Assembly: GCF_000272045.2 (NCBI RefSeq)
Contig: NZ_AJYZ02000042.1
Coordinates: forward strand, 481,552-545,551
From: Vibrio crassostreae 9ZC13
Lineage (GTDB): Bacteria > Pseudomonadota > Gammaproteobacteria > Enterobacterales > Vibrionaceae
Direction of reading: 5' to 3'
Length of the DNA stretch: 64,000 nt
Shown: positions 45,580 to 54,557 of the stretch, in pieces
Layout of the letters: every line of letters starts with the position of its first letter
Position numbering within the stretch: position 1 is the first letter of the stretch
Program-made: the position numbers and the translations under genes
The notes under the pieces: generated by a model
The model's database searches: none
What the model was told of the DNA's origin: nothing
Seen by the model: only the letters and a program-made list of their open reading frames with translations

Positions 45580-47772
45580 TTAAATTCTTGACGCAGCTGC
45601 GTACTGCTTCAACAAGTCCGGCACATCTAGAATCAATGCAATGTGTCCGTCACTTGTAATTGTCGCACCTGCCATTCCTGGCGTGCCTTGCAGAAGCTTA
45701 TCAAGCGGCTTGATCACGACTTCTTCTTGACCGATAAGCGTATCGACAACAAAACCAACACGTTGGCTACCAAGTTGTACGATAACAACATGGCCGTGCC
45801 CTTTACGCAGCTCAACAATACCCGCTTTAGGAGCAAGCCAGTTTTGCAAGTAGAACAACGGAATAGACTTATCGCGAACGATAATCGTCAACTGGCCATC
45901 AACCACGTTTGTGCGGCTTAAATCTAGGTGGAAGATCTCGTTTACAGAAGCCAATGGCAATGCAAATGGATGACCGGCAACACCGACCATCAAGGTTGGT
46001 AGAATCGCTAGGGTTAGTGGAACCTTGATGGTGATCTTGGTGCCCTGTCCCATTTCTGAATCAATATCAATAGAGCCGTTCAGTGTGTTGATCGCTGTTT
46101 TCACAACGTCCATACCCACACCACGACCAGAGATATCCGAGATCTGCTCTTTGCTTGAGAAGCCAGGAGCAAAAATCAGGTTAAAACACTCTTTATTTGA
46201 TAAGCGAGACGCTGCATCTTCATCCATCAGGCCACGTTTAACCGCGATAGCACGAAGCTTATCAGGGTCCATACCGCCACCGTCATCAACGATAGCCAGT
46301 TCAATGTGGTCACCTTCTTGAGAGGCAGACAGAATCACTTTACCCGTTTGTGATTTACCCGCAGCAACACGGTCGTTTGGCATTTCAATACCATGATCGA
46401 CAGAGTTTCTCACCAAGTGAATCAGGGGATCAGCAAGTGCTTCTACTAAGTTTTTATCAAGGTCCGTTTCTTCGCCACGCATTTCAAGAACGATGTCTTT
46501 CTTCAAGCTACGAGCAAGGTCACGGACAACTCGTGGGAAGCGACCAAATACTTTCTTGATCGGCTGCATACGAGTCTTCATTACCGCACCTTGAAGGTCT
46601 GCAGTAACAACATCTAAGTTAGAGACAGCTTTCGACATTTCTTCGTCGTTACTGTTGAGGCCTAGGCTGACTAGTCGGTTACGCACCAATACCAGTTCAC
46701 CCACCATGTTCATGATGGTGTCCAGTGTTGATGTATCAACACGAACTGTCGCTTCAGCTTGTTGCTTCTTAGCCGGCACTTTAACTTCAGCTTTTGCTGG
46801 AGCGCTCGGTTTTGGCTCAGCTTTAACGGCAACTGGCGCAGCAGGTTTAGGCGCAGCTTGAGGTGCTACTGCCTTAACTTCTGCTGGCTTAGTCGCGGCA
46901 TCCAATTCTTCAATCGAAGGTCCATTACCTGAGCCATGTAGTTGGTCAAGTAACTTCTCGAACTCTTCGTCAGTCATCAGATCATCGCCTTCAGACATCG
47001 CCGAAACAGGTGCTGCTGGCGGCGTTGGCGGTGGAGGAGGCGTTGAACTTGCCGCTGTCGGGCTCTTACCCGCACCGTGCAATTCATCTAATAACTTTTC
47101 AAATTCGTCATCAGTAATATCACCACTGTCAGCAACAGACTGAGGTGCAGCGGGTGCTGGCGGCGGTGTTGGTGCAGAAGGCGCTGTTGGTGAACCACCT
47201 TTACCGTGAAGCTCATCAAGCAAGCGTTCAAACTCATCTTCAGAGATATCATCGACTGAAGATGCATTGATGTTTGAGCTTTCAGCAGTAGGTTCCGGAG
47301 CAATAACAGGCTCAGGCGCTGCAACAACAGGTTCAGGGATAATAGGTGCAGGCGCTTCTACTGGTGCCACTTCATCCGCAGACTCTGGTTTACAGAGACG
47401 GTGAAGTTCATCCAATAAAGATTGGTCGGCTGGCACTAAAGGTTCCTGATCTTGCACGGCGCGAAACTGTACATTGACTGTATCTAGCGCCTGCAGCATG
47501 GTATCCATCAAACCTGATGTTACGCTGCGTTGGCCGTTTCGCAGAATGTCGAACACATTCTCAGCACCATGACAAGTATCCACCAGCTCAGTTAATGCTA
47601 GGAAACCAGCACCACCTTTTACTGTATGGAAACCACGGAAAATAGCATTTAATAGGTCTTTGTCGTCAGGGTTATTCTCAAGCTCTACCAGTTGTTCTGA
47701 TAGGAGTTCAAGGATCTCTCCTGCTTCGACTAAAAAGTCCTGAAGAATATCTTCGTCTAAATCGTAGCTCAT
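45580..47772 (-). CDS. cheA: CheA, chemotaxis histidine kinase with triplicated motif
   Basis: The 730-residue kinase has an N-terminal HPt domain with His49 in FRGFHTVKGGAG. A Pro/Ala-rich region (about 130-340) replaces a plain P2 domain, and the dimerisation, HATPase (LIHLVRNSVDHGIEMPNDR) and C-terminal CheW-like domains follow. Within the Pro/Ala region an 11-residue motif EFE(K/R)LLD(E/Q)LHG occurs three times, at residues 180-190, 223-233 and 270-280. In Vibrio this part of CheA is the localisation region (LID) that binds ParP. The gene lies 9 bases after cheZ. Confidence 0.95.
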   Translation of the reverse strand: MSYDLDEDILQDFLVEAGEILELLSEQLVELENNPDDKDLLNAIFRGFHTVKGGAGFLALTELVDTCHGAENVFDILRNGQRSVTSGLMDTMLQALDTVNVQFRAVQDQEPLVPADQSLLDELHRLCKPESADEVAPVEAPAPIIPEPVVAAPEPVIAPEPTAESSNINASSVDDISEDEFERLLDELHGKGGSPTAPSAPTPPPAPAAPQSVADSGDITDDEFEKLLDELHGAGKSPTAASSTPPPPPTPPAAPVSAMSEGDDLMTDEEFEKLLDQLHGSGNGPSIEELDAATKPAEVKAVAPQAAPKPAAPVAVKAEPKPSAPAKAEVKVPAKKQQAEATVRVDTSTLDTIMNMVGELVLVRNRLVSLGLNSNDEEMSKAVSNLDVVTADLQGAVMKTRMQPIKKVFGRFPRVVRDLARSLKKDIVLEMRGEETDLDKNLVEALADPLIHLVRNSVDHGIEMPNDRVAAGKSQTGKVILSASQEGDHIELAIVDDGGGMDPDKLRAIAVKRGLMDEDAASRLSNKECFNLIFAPGFSSKEQISDISGRGVGMDVVKTAINTLNGSIDIDSEMGQGTKITIKVPLTLAILPTLMVGVAGHPFALPLASVNEIFHLDLSRTNVVDGQLTIIVRDKSIPLFYLQNWLAPKAGIVELRKGHGHVVIVQLGSQRVGFVVDTLIGQEEVVIKPLDKLLQGTPGMAGATITSDGHIALILDVPDLLKQYAAASRI
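46933..47235 (-). repeat. three-copy motif in cheA
   Basis: Three copies of the EFE-x-LLD-x-LHG motif with following Gly/Pro residues are spaced 43 and 47 residues apart in the ParP-interacting part of CheA, separated by Pro/Ala linkers. Confidence 0.85.
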
Positions 47773-47781
47773 ACGTTACCT

Positions 47782-48513
47782 TTAAAATCCAAGACTGGAT
47801 AACAAATCGTCGACTTCATCTTGAGATGCGACAGCGTCTTCGCGCTCTTCTGGGTTCATAATTGGACCTTCAGGCGCAATCGATGCTTTCTTTTCTGACT
47901 CTGGAGTTGGCTCTTTTTGATTCGCACCGAATACCGTGAGAATCTCGACCAAACGTCCTTCCACCTCATTCACCAAGGTAATAACTTTGCTGATTATCTG
48001 CCCAGTTAAATCTTGGAAATCCTGAGCCATCAAGATTTCAGTCAATTGTCCGCGTAGTTCAGTACTGTCGCCTTCTACTTGGACAAGCAATCCATCAATG
48101 CGGTGACATAAAGCTTTAAATTGTGCCAGCTCAATGCGGCCATGCATCAGTTCATTCCATTGAGGCCTTACTTGAAGTAAACACTCGTGTAGGTTGTCTG
48201 CGATTGGCATACAGCGATCGACAGCGTCCATCGTCTTATTTGCCGCAACTTCCGTTTTATCAATGACATACTGAAGGCGATCCCTTGCATCAGGGATTTC
48301 GTCATTTGCGATAACGCTGATGCGTTCATCGAAATTGAATTGAGTCAAAGAGTCGTGGAGGTCGCGTGTCAGACTTCCTATTTCTTGAAGCATTGGATTG
48401 TCTTGAAGACTAAAGTTATCTTCATAAATGCTTCTCACAAGAGAATCAGCATTTTGCTGCTCATCGTTCTCAAGCAGCTCTACTAATTTTTTTGCTTGTT
48501 CTAATGAAATCAT
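47782..48513 (-). CDS. cheZ: CheZ, CheY-P phosphatase
   Basis: The 243-residue, mostly helical protein dephosphorylates CheY-P. The active-site region is ILMAQDFQDLTGQIISKVI, with the catalytic Gln in DFQDLTGQ. The C-terminal CheY-binding peptide is DEVDDLLSSLGF. The start at 48513 (MISLEQAKKLVELLE) fits the family; an upstream ATG at 48537 lacks conservation and a ribosome site. It lies between cheY (105 bases) and cheA (9 bases). Confidence 0.94.
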   Translation of the reverse strand: MISLEQAKKLVELLENDEQQNADSLVRSIYEDNFSLQDNPMLQEIGSLTRDLHDSLTQFNFDERISVIANDEIPDARDRLQYVIDKTEVAANKTMDAVDRCMPIADNLHECLLQVRPQWNELMHGRIELAQFKALCHRIDGLLVQVEGDSTELRGQLTEILMAQDFQDLTGQIISKVITLVNEVEGRLVEILTVFGANQKEPTPESEKKASIAPEGPIMNPEEREDAVASQDEVDDLLSSLGF

Positions 48514-48618
48514 CCTGAATTCGGCCTTACTCCGCATACTTTGTGCGCTTAGGCTATCGAGATAAACAGATAACTTATCAGTCAGTGTTTACCTAGAAGT
48601 GCCTAAATTTATTGATGC

Positions 48619-49011
48619 TTATAAGCGATCAAAAATCTTATCAAGTTTCTCTTTCAGCGTTGCAGCAGTGAAAGGCTTCACAATGTAACCATTAACACCC
48701 GCTTGCGCAGCTTCGATGATCTGCTCACGCTTCGCTTCAGCTGTGATCATAAGCACTGGAAGGTGCTTAAGTTCTGCGTCTGCGCGAATGTGTTTAAGCA
48801 GGTCAATCCCTTGCATGCCTGGCATGTTCCAGTCAGTTACCACGAAATCAAATTCGCCTTTTTTCAGCATAGGTAACGCGGTCAAGCCATCATCTGCTTC
48901 TTGAGTGTTGTTGAAACCTAAATCGCGAAGTAGGTTTTTAACAATTCGGCGCATCGTTGAAAAATCATCAACAATGAGAATTTTCATGTTTTTGTTCAAA
49001 TTAGCCTCCAC
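48619..49011 (-). CDS. cheY: CheY, chemotaxis response regulator
   Basis: The 130-residue single-domain receiver has acidic pocket IVDDFSTMRR, phosphoacceptor Asp60 in VVTDWNMPGMQG, Thr in MITAEAKRE and Lys in YIVKPFTA. Phosphorylated CheY binds FliM to change flagellar rotation. The N-terminal MEANLNKN extension is as annotated in other vibrios. It follows fliA by 18 bases; this is the flagellar-cluster CheY (CheY3 type in V. cholerae). Confidence 0.95.
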   Translation of the reverse strand: MEANLNKNMKILIVDDFSTMRRIVKNLLRDLGFNNTQEADDGLTALPMLKKGEFDFVVTDWNMPGMQGIDLLKHIRADAELKHLPVLMITAEAKREQIIEAAQAGVNGYIVKPFTAATLKEKLDKIFDRL

Positions 49012-49029
49012 TGAATAGGATCAGTGTTG

Positions 49030-49767
49030 TTAGTCGTTCTGTGTCCAAGCACTTAACTTAGTGCGTAAACGCTGCATAGATTGGCTCAGTATTTGGCTGA
49101 CACGAGATTCGCTGACACCTAACACTTCCCCAATCTCTTTTAAATTGAGTTCTTCGTCGTAATAAAGCGAAAGCACAAGGCCTTCCCTTTCCGGAAGTTG
49201 TTTTATCGAATCGATCAAAGCTTGGCGGAATGACTCATCAGCAACCCCTTGAAAAGGCGTATTATCTTGAGAGTCTTCATTCGGAGATATTACATCATCT
49301 GAGACGCCTAAATCTTCAATTCCAACCAGTCTTGAGCAATTAATGTCAGTTAAAGCACTGTGATACTGCTCTAAACTGAGCCCCATGTGTTTTGCCACTT
49401 CGGCATCACTCGGGTCGCGGTTGAGGATACCCTCTAATTCCGCAATTGCACTGCTGATTTCTCGATTGTTCTTATGAACCGATCTCGGCACCCAGTCCCC
49501 ACGGCGAATGTCATCCAACATTGCCCCGCGAATCCGAATACCAGCATACGTCTCAAAGCTTGCGCCTTTGGTACCATCATAGTTTTGTTGCGCTTCAATC
49601 AAGCCGATCATGCCAGCTTGAATTAAGTCATCAACCAATACATTAGGCGGTAATCGCCCCAACAAGTGATGAGCGATACGTTTAACCAACACAGAGTACT
49701 TCTCAAAAAAAGCCTGTTGGCTATTGTGATTAGCGTGTTGGTCGTAAGTAAGCGCTTTATTCACCAA
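49030..49767 (-). CDS. fliA: FliA, flagellar sigma-28 factor
   Basis: The 245-residue sigma factor directs late flagellar and chemotaxis genes and is held by FlgM. Region 2 includes ARIRGAMLDDIRRGDWVPRS-type sequence (GIRIRGAMLDDIRRGDW). Region 3 includes REISSAIAELEG, and region 4 the HTH in LKEIGEVLGVSESRVSQILSQSMQRLR. It overlaps flhG by 11 bases and is followed closely by cheY. Confidence 0.96.
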   Translation of the reverse strand: MVNKALTYDQHANHNSQQAFFEKYSVLVKRIAHHLLGRLPPNVLVDDLIQAGMIGLIEAQQNYDGTKGASFETYAGIRIRGAMLDDIRRGDWVPRSVHKNNREISSAIAELEGILNRDPSDAEVAKHMGLSLEQYHSALTDINCSRLVGIEDLGVSDDVISPNEDSQDNTPFQGVADESFRQALIDSIKQLPEREGLVLSLYYDEELNLKEIGEVLGVSESRVSQILSQSMQRLRTKLSAWTQND

Positions 49768-50644
49768 ATGGTTCCTCTATAAATTCAGTACGATTCAGCA
49801 GCCTTTCAACAAAGAACTCCAAGTGTCCGCTCGGTGTTTTTGGTATTGGCCAGGTCAAGGCTTTGTTAGCCAAAGAGCTGATTGCCAATGCAGCTGGAGA
49901 GCGAGGAAACGCATCGACTACGATTTTCTGTCTCTTGACTGATTGACGTACTTTATCATCTAAAGGAATACATGCTACGAGTTCGAGGCTCACATTCAAG
50001 AAGCGCTCTGTGACCAAAGTCAACTTTGCAAATAATTCTCGGCCTTCGCGGTAGCTTCTGACCATATTTGCAACAACTTTGAATCGCTGAACTTGGTGTT
50101 CTCTGCTTAAAAGCTTAATCAAAGCATATGCATCCGTGATCGAGGTAGGTTCATCACATACCACGACAACCACGTCTTGCGCCGCTCTTGAGAAGCTGAT
50201 CACCATGTCCGAAATACCGGCTGCGGTATCAACCAACAAGATATCCATCTCGTCTTCAAGCGAACCGAATGCGCGAATCAAACCAGCATGCTGTGCGTGT
50301 GAAAGTTCAGTCATGCTTTGAGTGCCCGATGTCGCTGGAATAATTTTAATTCCGTGCGGCCCTTCGACAATCGCATCCTTAAGTTCACATTCGCCAGCCA
50401 ACACATGCCCAAGGTTTCGTTTAGAACGAATACCTAGCATGATATCGACGTTCGCTAGTCCTAAATCGGCATCTAGCACCATGACTTTTTTGCCTTGGCG
50501 CGCCATGCAAATAGCCATACCTAACGTCACATTAGATTTACCAACGCCTCCCTTACCACCGGTTACAGCGATAACTTTTGTGAGTGAAGGCTTGGTTAAG
50601 CGACGGAGGCCGCTAGCTTGGTCATGTATCATATTTTCATTCAT
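49757..50644 (-). CDS. flhG: FlhG (FleN), flagellar number regulator
   Basis: The 295-residue MinD-like ATPase restricts the polar flagellum to one by counteracting FlhF and the master regulator FlrA. The N-terminal activation helix (MNENMIHDQASGLRRL) carries the DQA motif, followed by Walker A GGKGGVGKSNVT and Walker B DILLVDTAAGIS. The start at 50644 is 14 bases after the flhF stop and matches the family; the frame to 50698 would overlap flhF. It overlaps fliA. Confidence 0.94.
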   Translation of the reverse strand: MNENMIHDQASGLRRLTKPSLTKVIAVTGGKGGVGKSNVTLGMAICMARQGKKVMVLDADLGLANVDIMLGIRSKRNLGHVLAGECELKDAIVEGPHGIKIIPATSGTQSMTELSHAQHAGLIRAFGSLEDEMDILLVDTAAGISDMVISFSRAAQDVVVVVCDEPTSITDAYALIKLLSREHQVQRFKVVANMVRSYREGRELFAKLTLVTERFLNVSLELVACIPLDDKVRQSVKRQKIVVDAFPRSPAALAISSLANKALTWPIPKTPSGHLEFFVERLLNRTEFIEEPFGE

Positions 50645-50657
50645 ATTTATCCGCCGC

Positions 50658-52220
50658 CTAGAGCCCTTCAGAATCGCTATTCCAGTAATGAGGTTCATTC
50701 TCTGTAGATTTTTCTAATAGCTCATTAGCCTTAGCAATCATGTACTTTGGCTGAGCTATAACGATATCTTCAGGAACTCGTTGACCATTTGCTATGTAAG
50801 CAACTGGTAATGCATTTTGTATTACGACACTGATGAATTCACCTAGACTTAGGGATTCATCCAGCTTAGTCATGATGCATCCCGACAACGGGATTCTTCT
50901 AAAGTGTTCAATTGTTTCTTGCAGCACTTTGCGTTGCGCGGTTGCAGGCAACACAAGGTAGCTATTGATAACGGAACCACTCTCTTGCATCAATGTGTCT
51001 AACTGCTCAGATAGGCGAACATCTCGTTGTCCCATGCCTGCAGTATCGACCAGAATCAGGCGACGATTACGTAACTGATATATTACATCGGCCAGTTCGC
51101 TAGAATCTTTAGCAACTCTTACAGGACAACCCATAATTCGGCCGTAGATCGATAACTGCTCATGTGCACCTATACGATATGTGTCAGTTGTCACTAGTGC
51201 GACGTTATCAGCGCCATATTCCATGGCAGCACGTGCAGCTAGCTTTGCAACAGTCGTTGTTTTACCCACGCCGGTTGGGCCAAGTAGAGCCACAATACCG
51301 CCGCGTTTTAAAATATCTTTTTGTGTAACGGAGATTTGGTCAGCAACCAGAGCTAACAGAGCCTTCCATGCACGTGCAGGTTTAGTATCTTCAGGAATGT
51401 AGCAAGCCATTTGATCGGCAAGCTCTGCAGATACACCCATACGTTCAAGGCGCTTAATAAGCATGGCTCTCAGTGGTTCACGGCGCTCAACTTCTTGCCA
51501 CATCAACCCAGAAACTTGATGCTCTAACAGACGACGAATTGAGGTCATCTCTTCGCGCATCGTTTCCATTTCAGTATCAGAACCTTTGGACTGAGTGTTC
51601 TCTCGACCACGATCATAACGGGTAGGATCCAAGCGAGGTGTCGGGCGCTCTACTCTGCGGTCTTCAGCAATCAACTTAGACAAACCCGTTTCACGAGCAA
51701 ATGCAGAATCAAGATTTCCGTGAGACTGTTGGTTACCGTGAGATTGCTGATGGCCATGAGACTGCAAATTGCTTTGAGTCTGATGACTATGAGGCTTATG
51801 GCCCGTGCTTGATTGGCGATTGAGCAATGCTGACAATGAATCTTCATTTTCTGCACGATGCTGTGGCTCATCATCGGCGCCATGACTGTATTGCTTAAGC
51901 ATATTCGCAAAGCGCTTAGTCATTGAGCGTCCACCTTCAACATTCGACTGTAGGCTAACCTTGTCATCGTCTAGTTGACGTCGCCCAGCAGGAGCTGCGG
52001 GCGCGGCCATTTGCGTATATTGGCTTTGTGCAGGCTGCTGAGGTTTATTTAATCTCTGGCTCGCTGTCGACGGGCTGGATTCGCCATCAATAGCGGCAAC
52101 AATTTCCACGCCACCTGCGACCTTTTTGTTAGACATGATCACCGCTTCTGAACCAAGTTCTTCTTTAACTTGGAGCAGAGCCGTTCGCATATCTTTTGCA
52201 AAAAATCGTTTAATTTTCAA
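50658..52220 (-). CDS. flhF: FlhF, SRP-type GTPase setting polar flagellum site
   Basis: The 520-residue SRP-family GTPase promotes flagellar assembly at one pole. The basic N-terminus (MKIKRFFAKDMRTALLQVKEELG) is diagnostic. A long low-complexity region (about 60-235) is rich in Gln, His and Ser and includes repeated SHG(H/N)QQ units. The NG domain has G1 LGPTGVGKTTTVAK, DTYRIGAHEQL and the G3 segment DTAGMGQRD. It lies 27 bases after flhA. Confidence 0.95.
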   Translation of the reverse strand: MKIKRFFAKDMRTALLQVKEELGSEAVIMSNKKVAGGVEIVAAIDGESSPSTASQRLNKPQQPAQSQYTQMAAPAAPAGRRQLDDDKVSLQSNVEGGRSMTKRFANMLKQYSHGADDEPQHRAENEDSLSALLNRQSSTGHKPHSHQTQSNLQSHGHQQSHGNQQSHGNLDSAFARETGLSKLIAEDRRVERPTPRLDPTRYDRGRENTQSKGSDTEMETMREEMTSIRRLLEHQVSGLMWQEVERREPLRAMLIKRLERMGVSAELADQMACYIPEDTKPARAWKALLALVADQISVTQKDILKRGGIVALLGPTGVGKTTTVAKLAARAAMEYGADNVALVTTDTYRIGAHEQLSIYGRIMGCPVRVAKDSSELADVIYQLRNRRLILVDTAGMGQRDVRLSEQLDTLMQESGSVINSYLVLPATAQRKVLQETIEHFRRIPLSGCIMTKLDESLSLGEFISVVIQNALPVAYIANGQRVPEDIVIAQPKYMIAKANELLEKSTENEPHYWNSDSEGL

Positions 52221-52247
52221 TTCGATTGTCCGTTCTAATTAGGCGGC

Positions 52248-54347
52248 TTAATTACCAACAGCTTGTACTATACGTATCTGCTTTTCGTCCGGTATTTCTT
52301 GGTAAGACAAGACTCGCAAGCTTGGGATCGTGTTCTTCACGAACTTAGCCAGAGTCGAACGCAACACGCCAGAGGTCAATAGTACCGCGGGCTCACCTTT
52401 CAGCTCTTGCTCTTGTGTAGCGTGGCTGAGAGAGGTCTGTAAACGTTCGGCTAAACCAGGTTCAATACCAGCAGATTCTCCGCCGGATGCCTGCATGGTT
52501 TGATGCAAGATTTGTTCCAGCTCAGGAATCAAGGTTATCACTGGTAACTCGGGCTCTATACCATTGATTTCCTGAACAATTAATCGTTTCAATGAGATGC
52601 GAACCGCCGCAGTAAGTATGTCAGGTTCTTGACTCTTACCTGAATACTCCGACAAAGTTTGGACTATGGTTCGAATGTCACGAATTGGAATCGCTTCATT
52701 CAGCAGGTTCTGTAGCACTTTCACAACCACACCCAACTGCAATTGATCCGGTACAAAACCTTCCACCAGCTTAGGTGTTGAGCGGCTGAGCATCTCAAGT
52801 AAGTTCTGAACTTCTTCGTGGCCAATGAGCTGCGATGCGTTGTTGGTTAGCAGCTGGCTAAGGTGTGTCGCCAGTACTGTAGAAGAATCTACAACGGTAT
52901 AACCTAGAGCTTGTGCGTGTTCACGCTGCTCTTCACGAATCCAAACCGCTTCAAGGCCAAAGGCAGGGTCAATCGTCGGCTCGCCATCGATCATGCCATA
53001 GACTTGGCCCGGGTTAATCGCGAGCTCCATGTCTGGCTTAATCTCAGCTTCACCCACAGCAACACCCATCAGGGTAATACGGTAGCTGTTTGGTGTCAGT
53101 TCTAGGTTATCGCGAATGTGTACCGCTGGGATCAAGAAACCAAAGTCTTGAGACAGCTTTTTACGCACACCTTTAACGCGTTCAAGCAATTCACCACCTT
53201 GGTCTCTATCAACCAAAGGAATTAAACGGTAACCCACTTCTAAACCAATAATATCGACAGGTTGAACATCATCCCAAGAGAGCTCCTTCTGAGAGCCTAC
53301 TTCTCCATTCGCTTCAACTGTCGCCGGAAGGTTAGGCTCTTCCGCCTTCTTCTTGTTCTTTTTATCGATGTAATACGCCCCCGCGCCTGCAACGATGGCA
53401 AGGCTCAAGAACGAGAAATGTGGCATACCCGGAACAATACCCATGATGCCAAGGATGGCGGCGGTGATCATCAAGGCTTTTGGATTGTCGAACATCTGGA
53501 AGACAAGTTGCTCACCCATATCTTCATCAGTATTTTGGCGCGTTACCATCATCGCAGCTGCAATAGACAGTAATAGAGATGGAATTTGTGCAACCAGACC
53601 ATCACCGATAGTCAGTAGCGTGTAGATTTCGATTGCTTCACCAAAACCAAGATCAAACTGAGCCATACCAATGCTCAAGCCACCAATGATGTTGATGAAT
53701 AAGATTAAGATACCAGCGATCGCATCGCCTTTAACAAACTTAGAAGCACCGTCCATCGAACCGTAGAAGTCAGCTTCTTTGGTGACTTCAAAACGTCTCA
53801 GACGCGCTTGGTCTTGGTCGATCAAACCTGCGTTCAAGTCGGCATCGATTGCCATCTGTTTACCCGGTAAGGCGTCTAACGTGAAACGCGCGCTTACTTC
53901 CGAGATACGACCCGCACCTTTGGTTACAACCATGAAGTTGATGATCATAAGAATCAAGAACACCACTAAACCAACCGCGTAGTTACCACCGATAACCACG
54001 TTACCGAAGGCTTCAATCACGTTACCTGCCGCGTCGCCACCTTCGTGACCATGGAGCAATACCACACGTGTCGAAGCAACGTTCAAGGCCAATCGAAGTA
54101 GAGTCGCAATCAGCAGGACGGTCGGGAATGCAGCGAAATCTAAAGGCCTGCGGGTATAAACCGATACCAATAGCACAACCATAGACAGTGCAATATTGAA
54201 GGTGAAGAACATATCCAACAAGAAAGCTGGAATGGGCAACACCACCATAGCAAGCGTTGCAAGTACCATAACAGGTGCACCAATCGCAGGCATGGCACGG
54301 TTAGGGATTTTAGGTAGCTTGTCCACAAAAGGCAGGGAGAATTTCAT
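52248..54347 (-). CDS. flhA: FlhA, flagellar type III export gate
   Basis: The 699-residue core gate of the flagellar export apparatus has eight membrane segments in its first ~330 residues. The conserved FHIPEP-type loop reads MVVTKGAGRISEVSARFTLDALPGKQMAIDADLNAGLI. The large cytoplasmic C-domain for chaperone-substrate docking begins near residue 350. A sigma-54 promoter lies 100 bases upstream in the 210-base gap after flhB, so flhA probably starts a separate transcript with flhF, flhG and fliA. Confidence 0.96.
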   Translation of the reverse strand: MKFSLPFVDKLPKIPNRAMPAIGAPVMVLATLAMVVLPIPAFLLDMFFTFNIALSMVVLLVSVYTRRPLDFAAFPTVLLIATLLRLALNVASTRVVLLHGHEGGDAAGNVIEAFGNVVIGGNYAVGLVVFLILMIINFMVVTKGAGRISEVSARFTLDALPGKQMAIDADLNAGLIDQDQARLRRFEVTKEADFYGSMDGASKFVKGDAIAGILILFINIIGGLSIGMAQFDLGFGEAIEIYTLLTIGDGLVAQIPSLLLSIAAAMMVTRQNTDEDMGEQLVFQMFDNPKALMITAAILGIMGIVPGMPHFSFLSLAIVAGAGAYYIDKKNKKKAEEPNLPATVEANGEVGSQKELSWDDVQPVDIIGLEVGYRLIPLVDRDQGGELLERVKGVRKKLSQDFGFLIPAVHIRDNLELTPNSYRITLMGVAVGEAEIKPDMELAINPGQVYGMIDGEPTIDPAFGLEAVWIREEQREHAQALGYTVVDSSTVLATHLSQLLTNNASQLIGHEEVQNLLEMLSRSTPKLVEGFVPDQLQLGVVVKVLQNLLNEAIPIRDIRTIVQTLSEYSGKSQEPDILTAAVRISLKRLIVQEINGIEPELPVITLIPELEQILHQTMQASGGESAGIEPGLAERLQTSLSHATQEQELKGEPAVLLTSGVLRSTLAKFVKNTIPSLRVLSYQEIPDEKQIRIVQAVGN

Positions 54348-54446
54348 AAATCTAGACAGTTTCGCTATGTTGTAGCTCTCTGAACAAGTGGATTAGGTCT
54401 TAGTCAGGGCTGTTTGCTATGGGCTTATAATGTTCAGGCTACTACA

Positions 54447-54461
54447 GCAAACACTGTACCA
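54447..54461 (-). promoter_or_regulatory. sigma-54 promoter ahead of flhA
   Basis: On the minus strand TGGTAC-AGTGT-TTGC matches the sigma-54 consensus TGGCAC-N5-TTGC with one change. GG and GC are exactly ten bases apart. Polar flagellar class II/III operons in vibrios use sigma-54 with FlrA or FlrC. Confidence 0.75.
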
Positions 54462-54557
54462 ACATCTCACGTCAAATTATCGCCATCACCTCTATAAAAG
54501 GAAGATTAGCTAGCTCGCTATTATCAGGGTTCATCACGCAGAGCTCAAGCAATTGAT

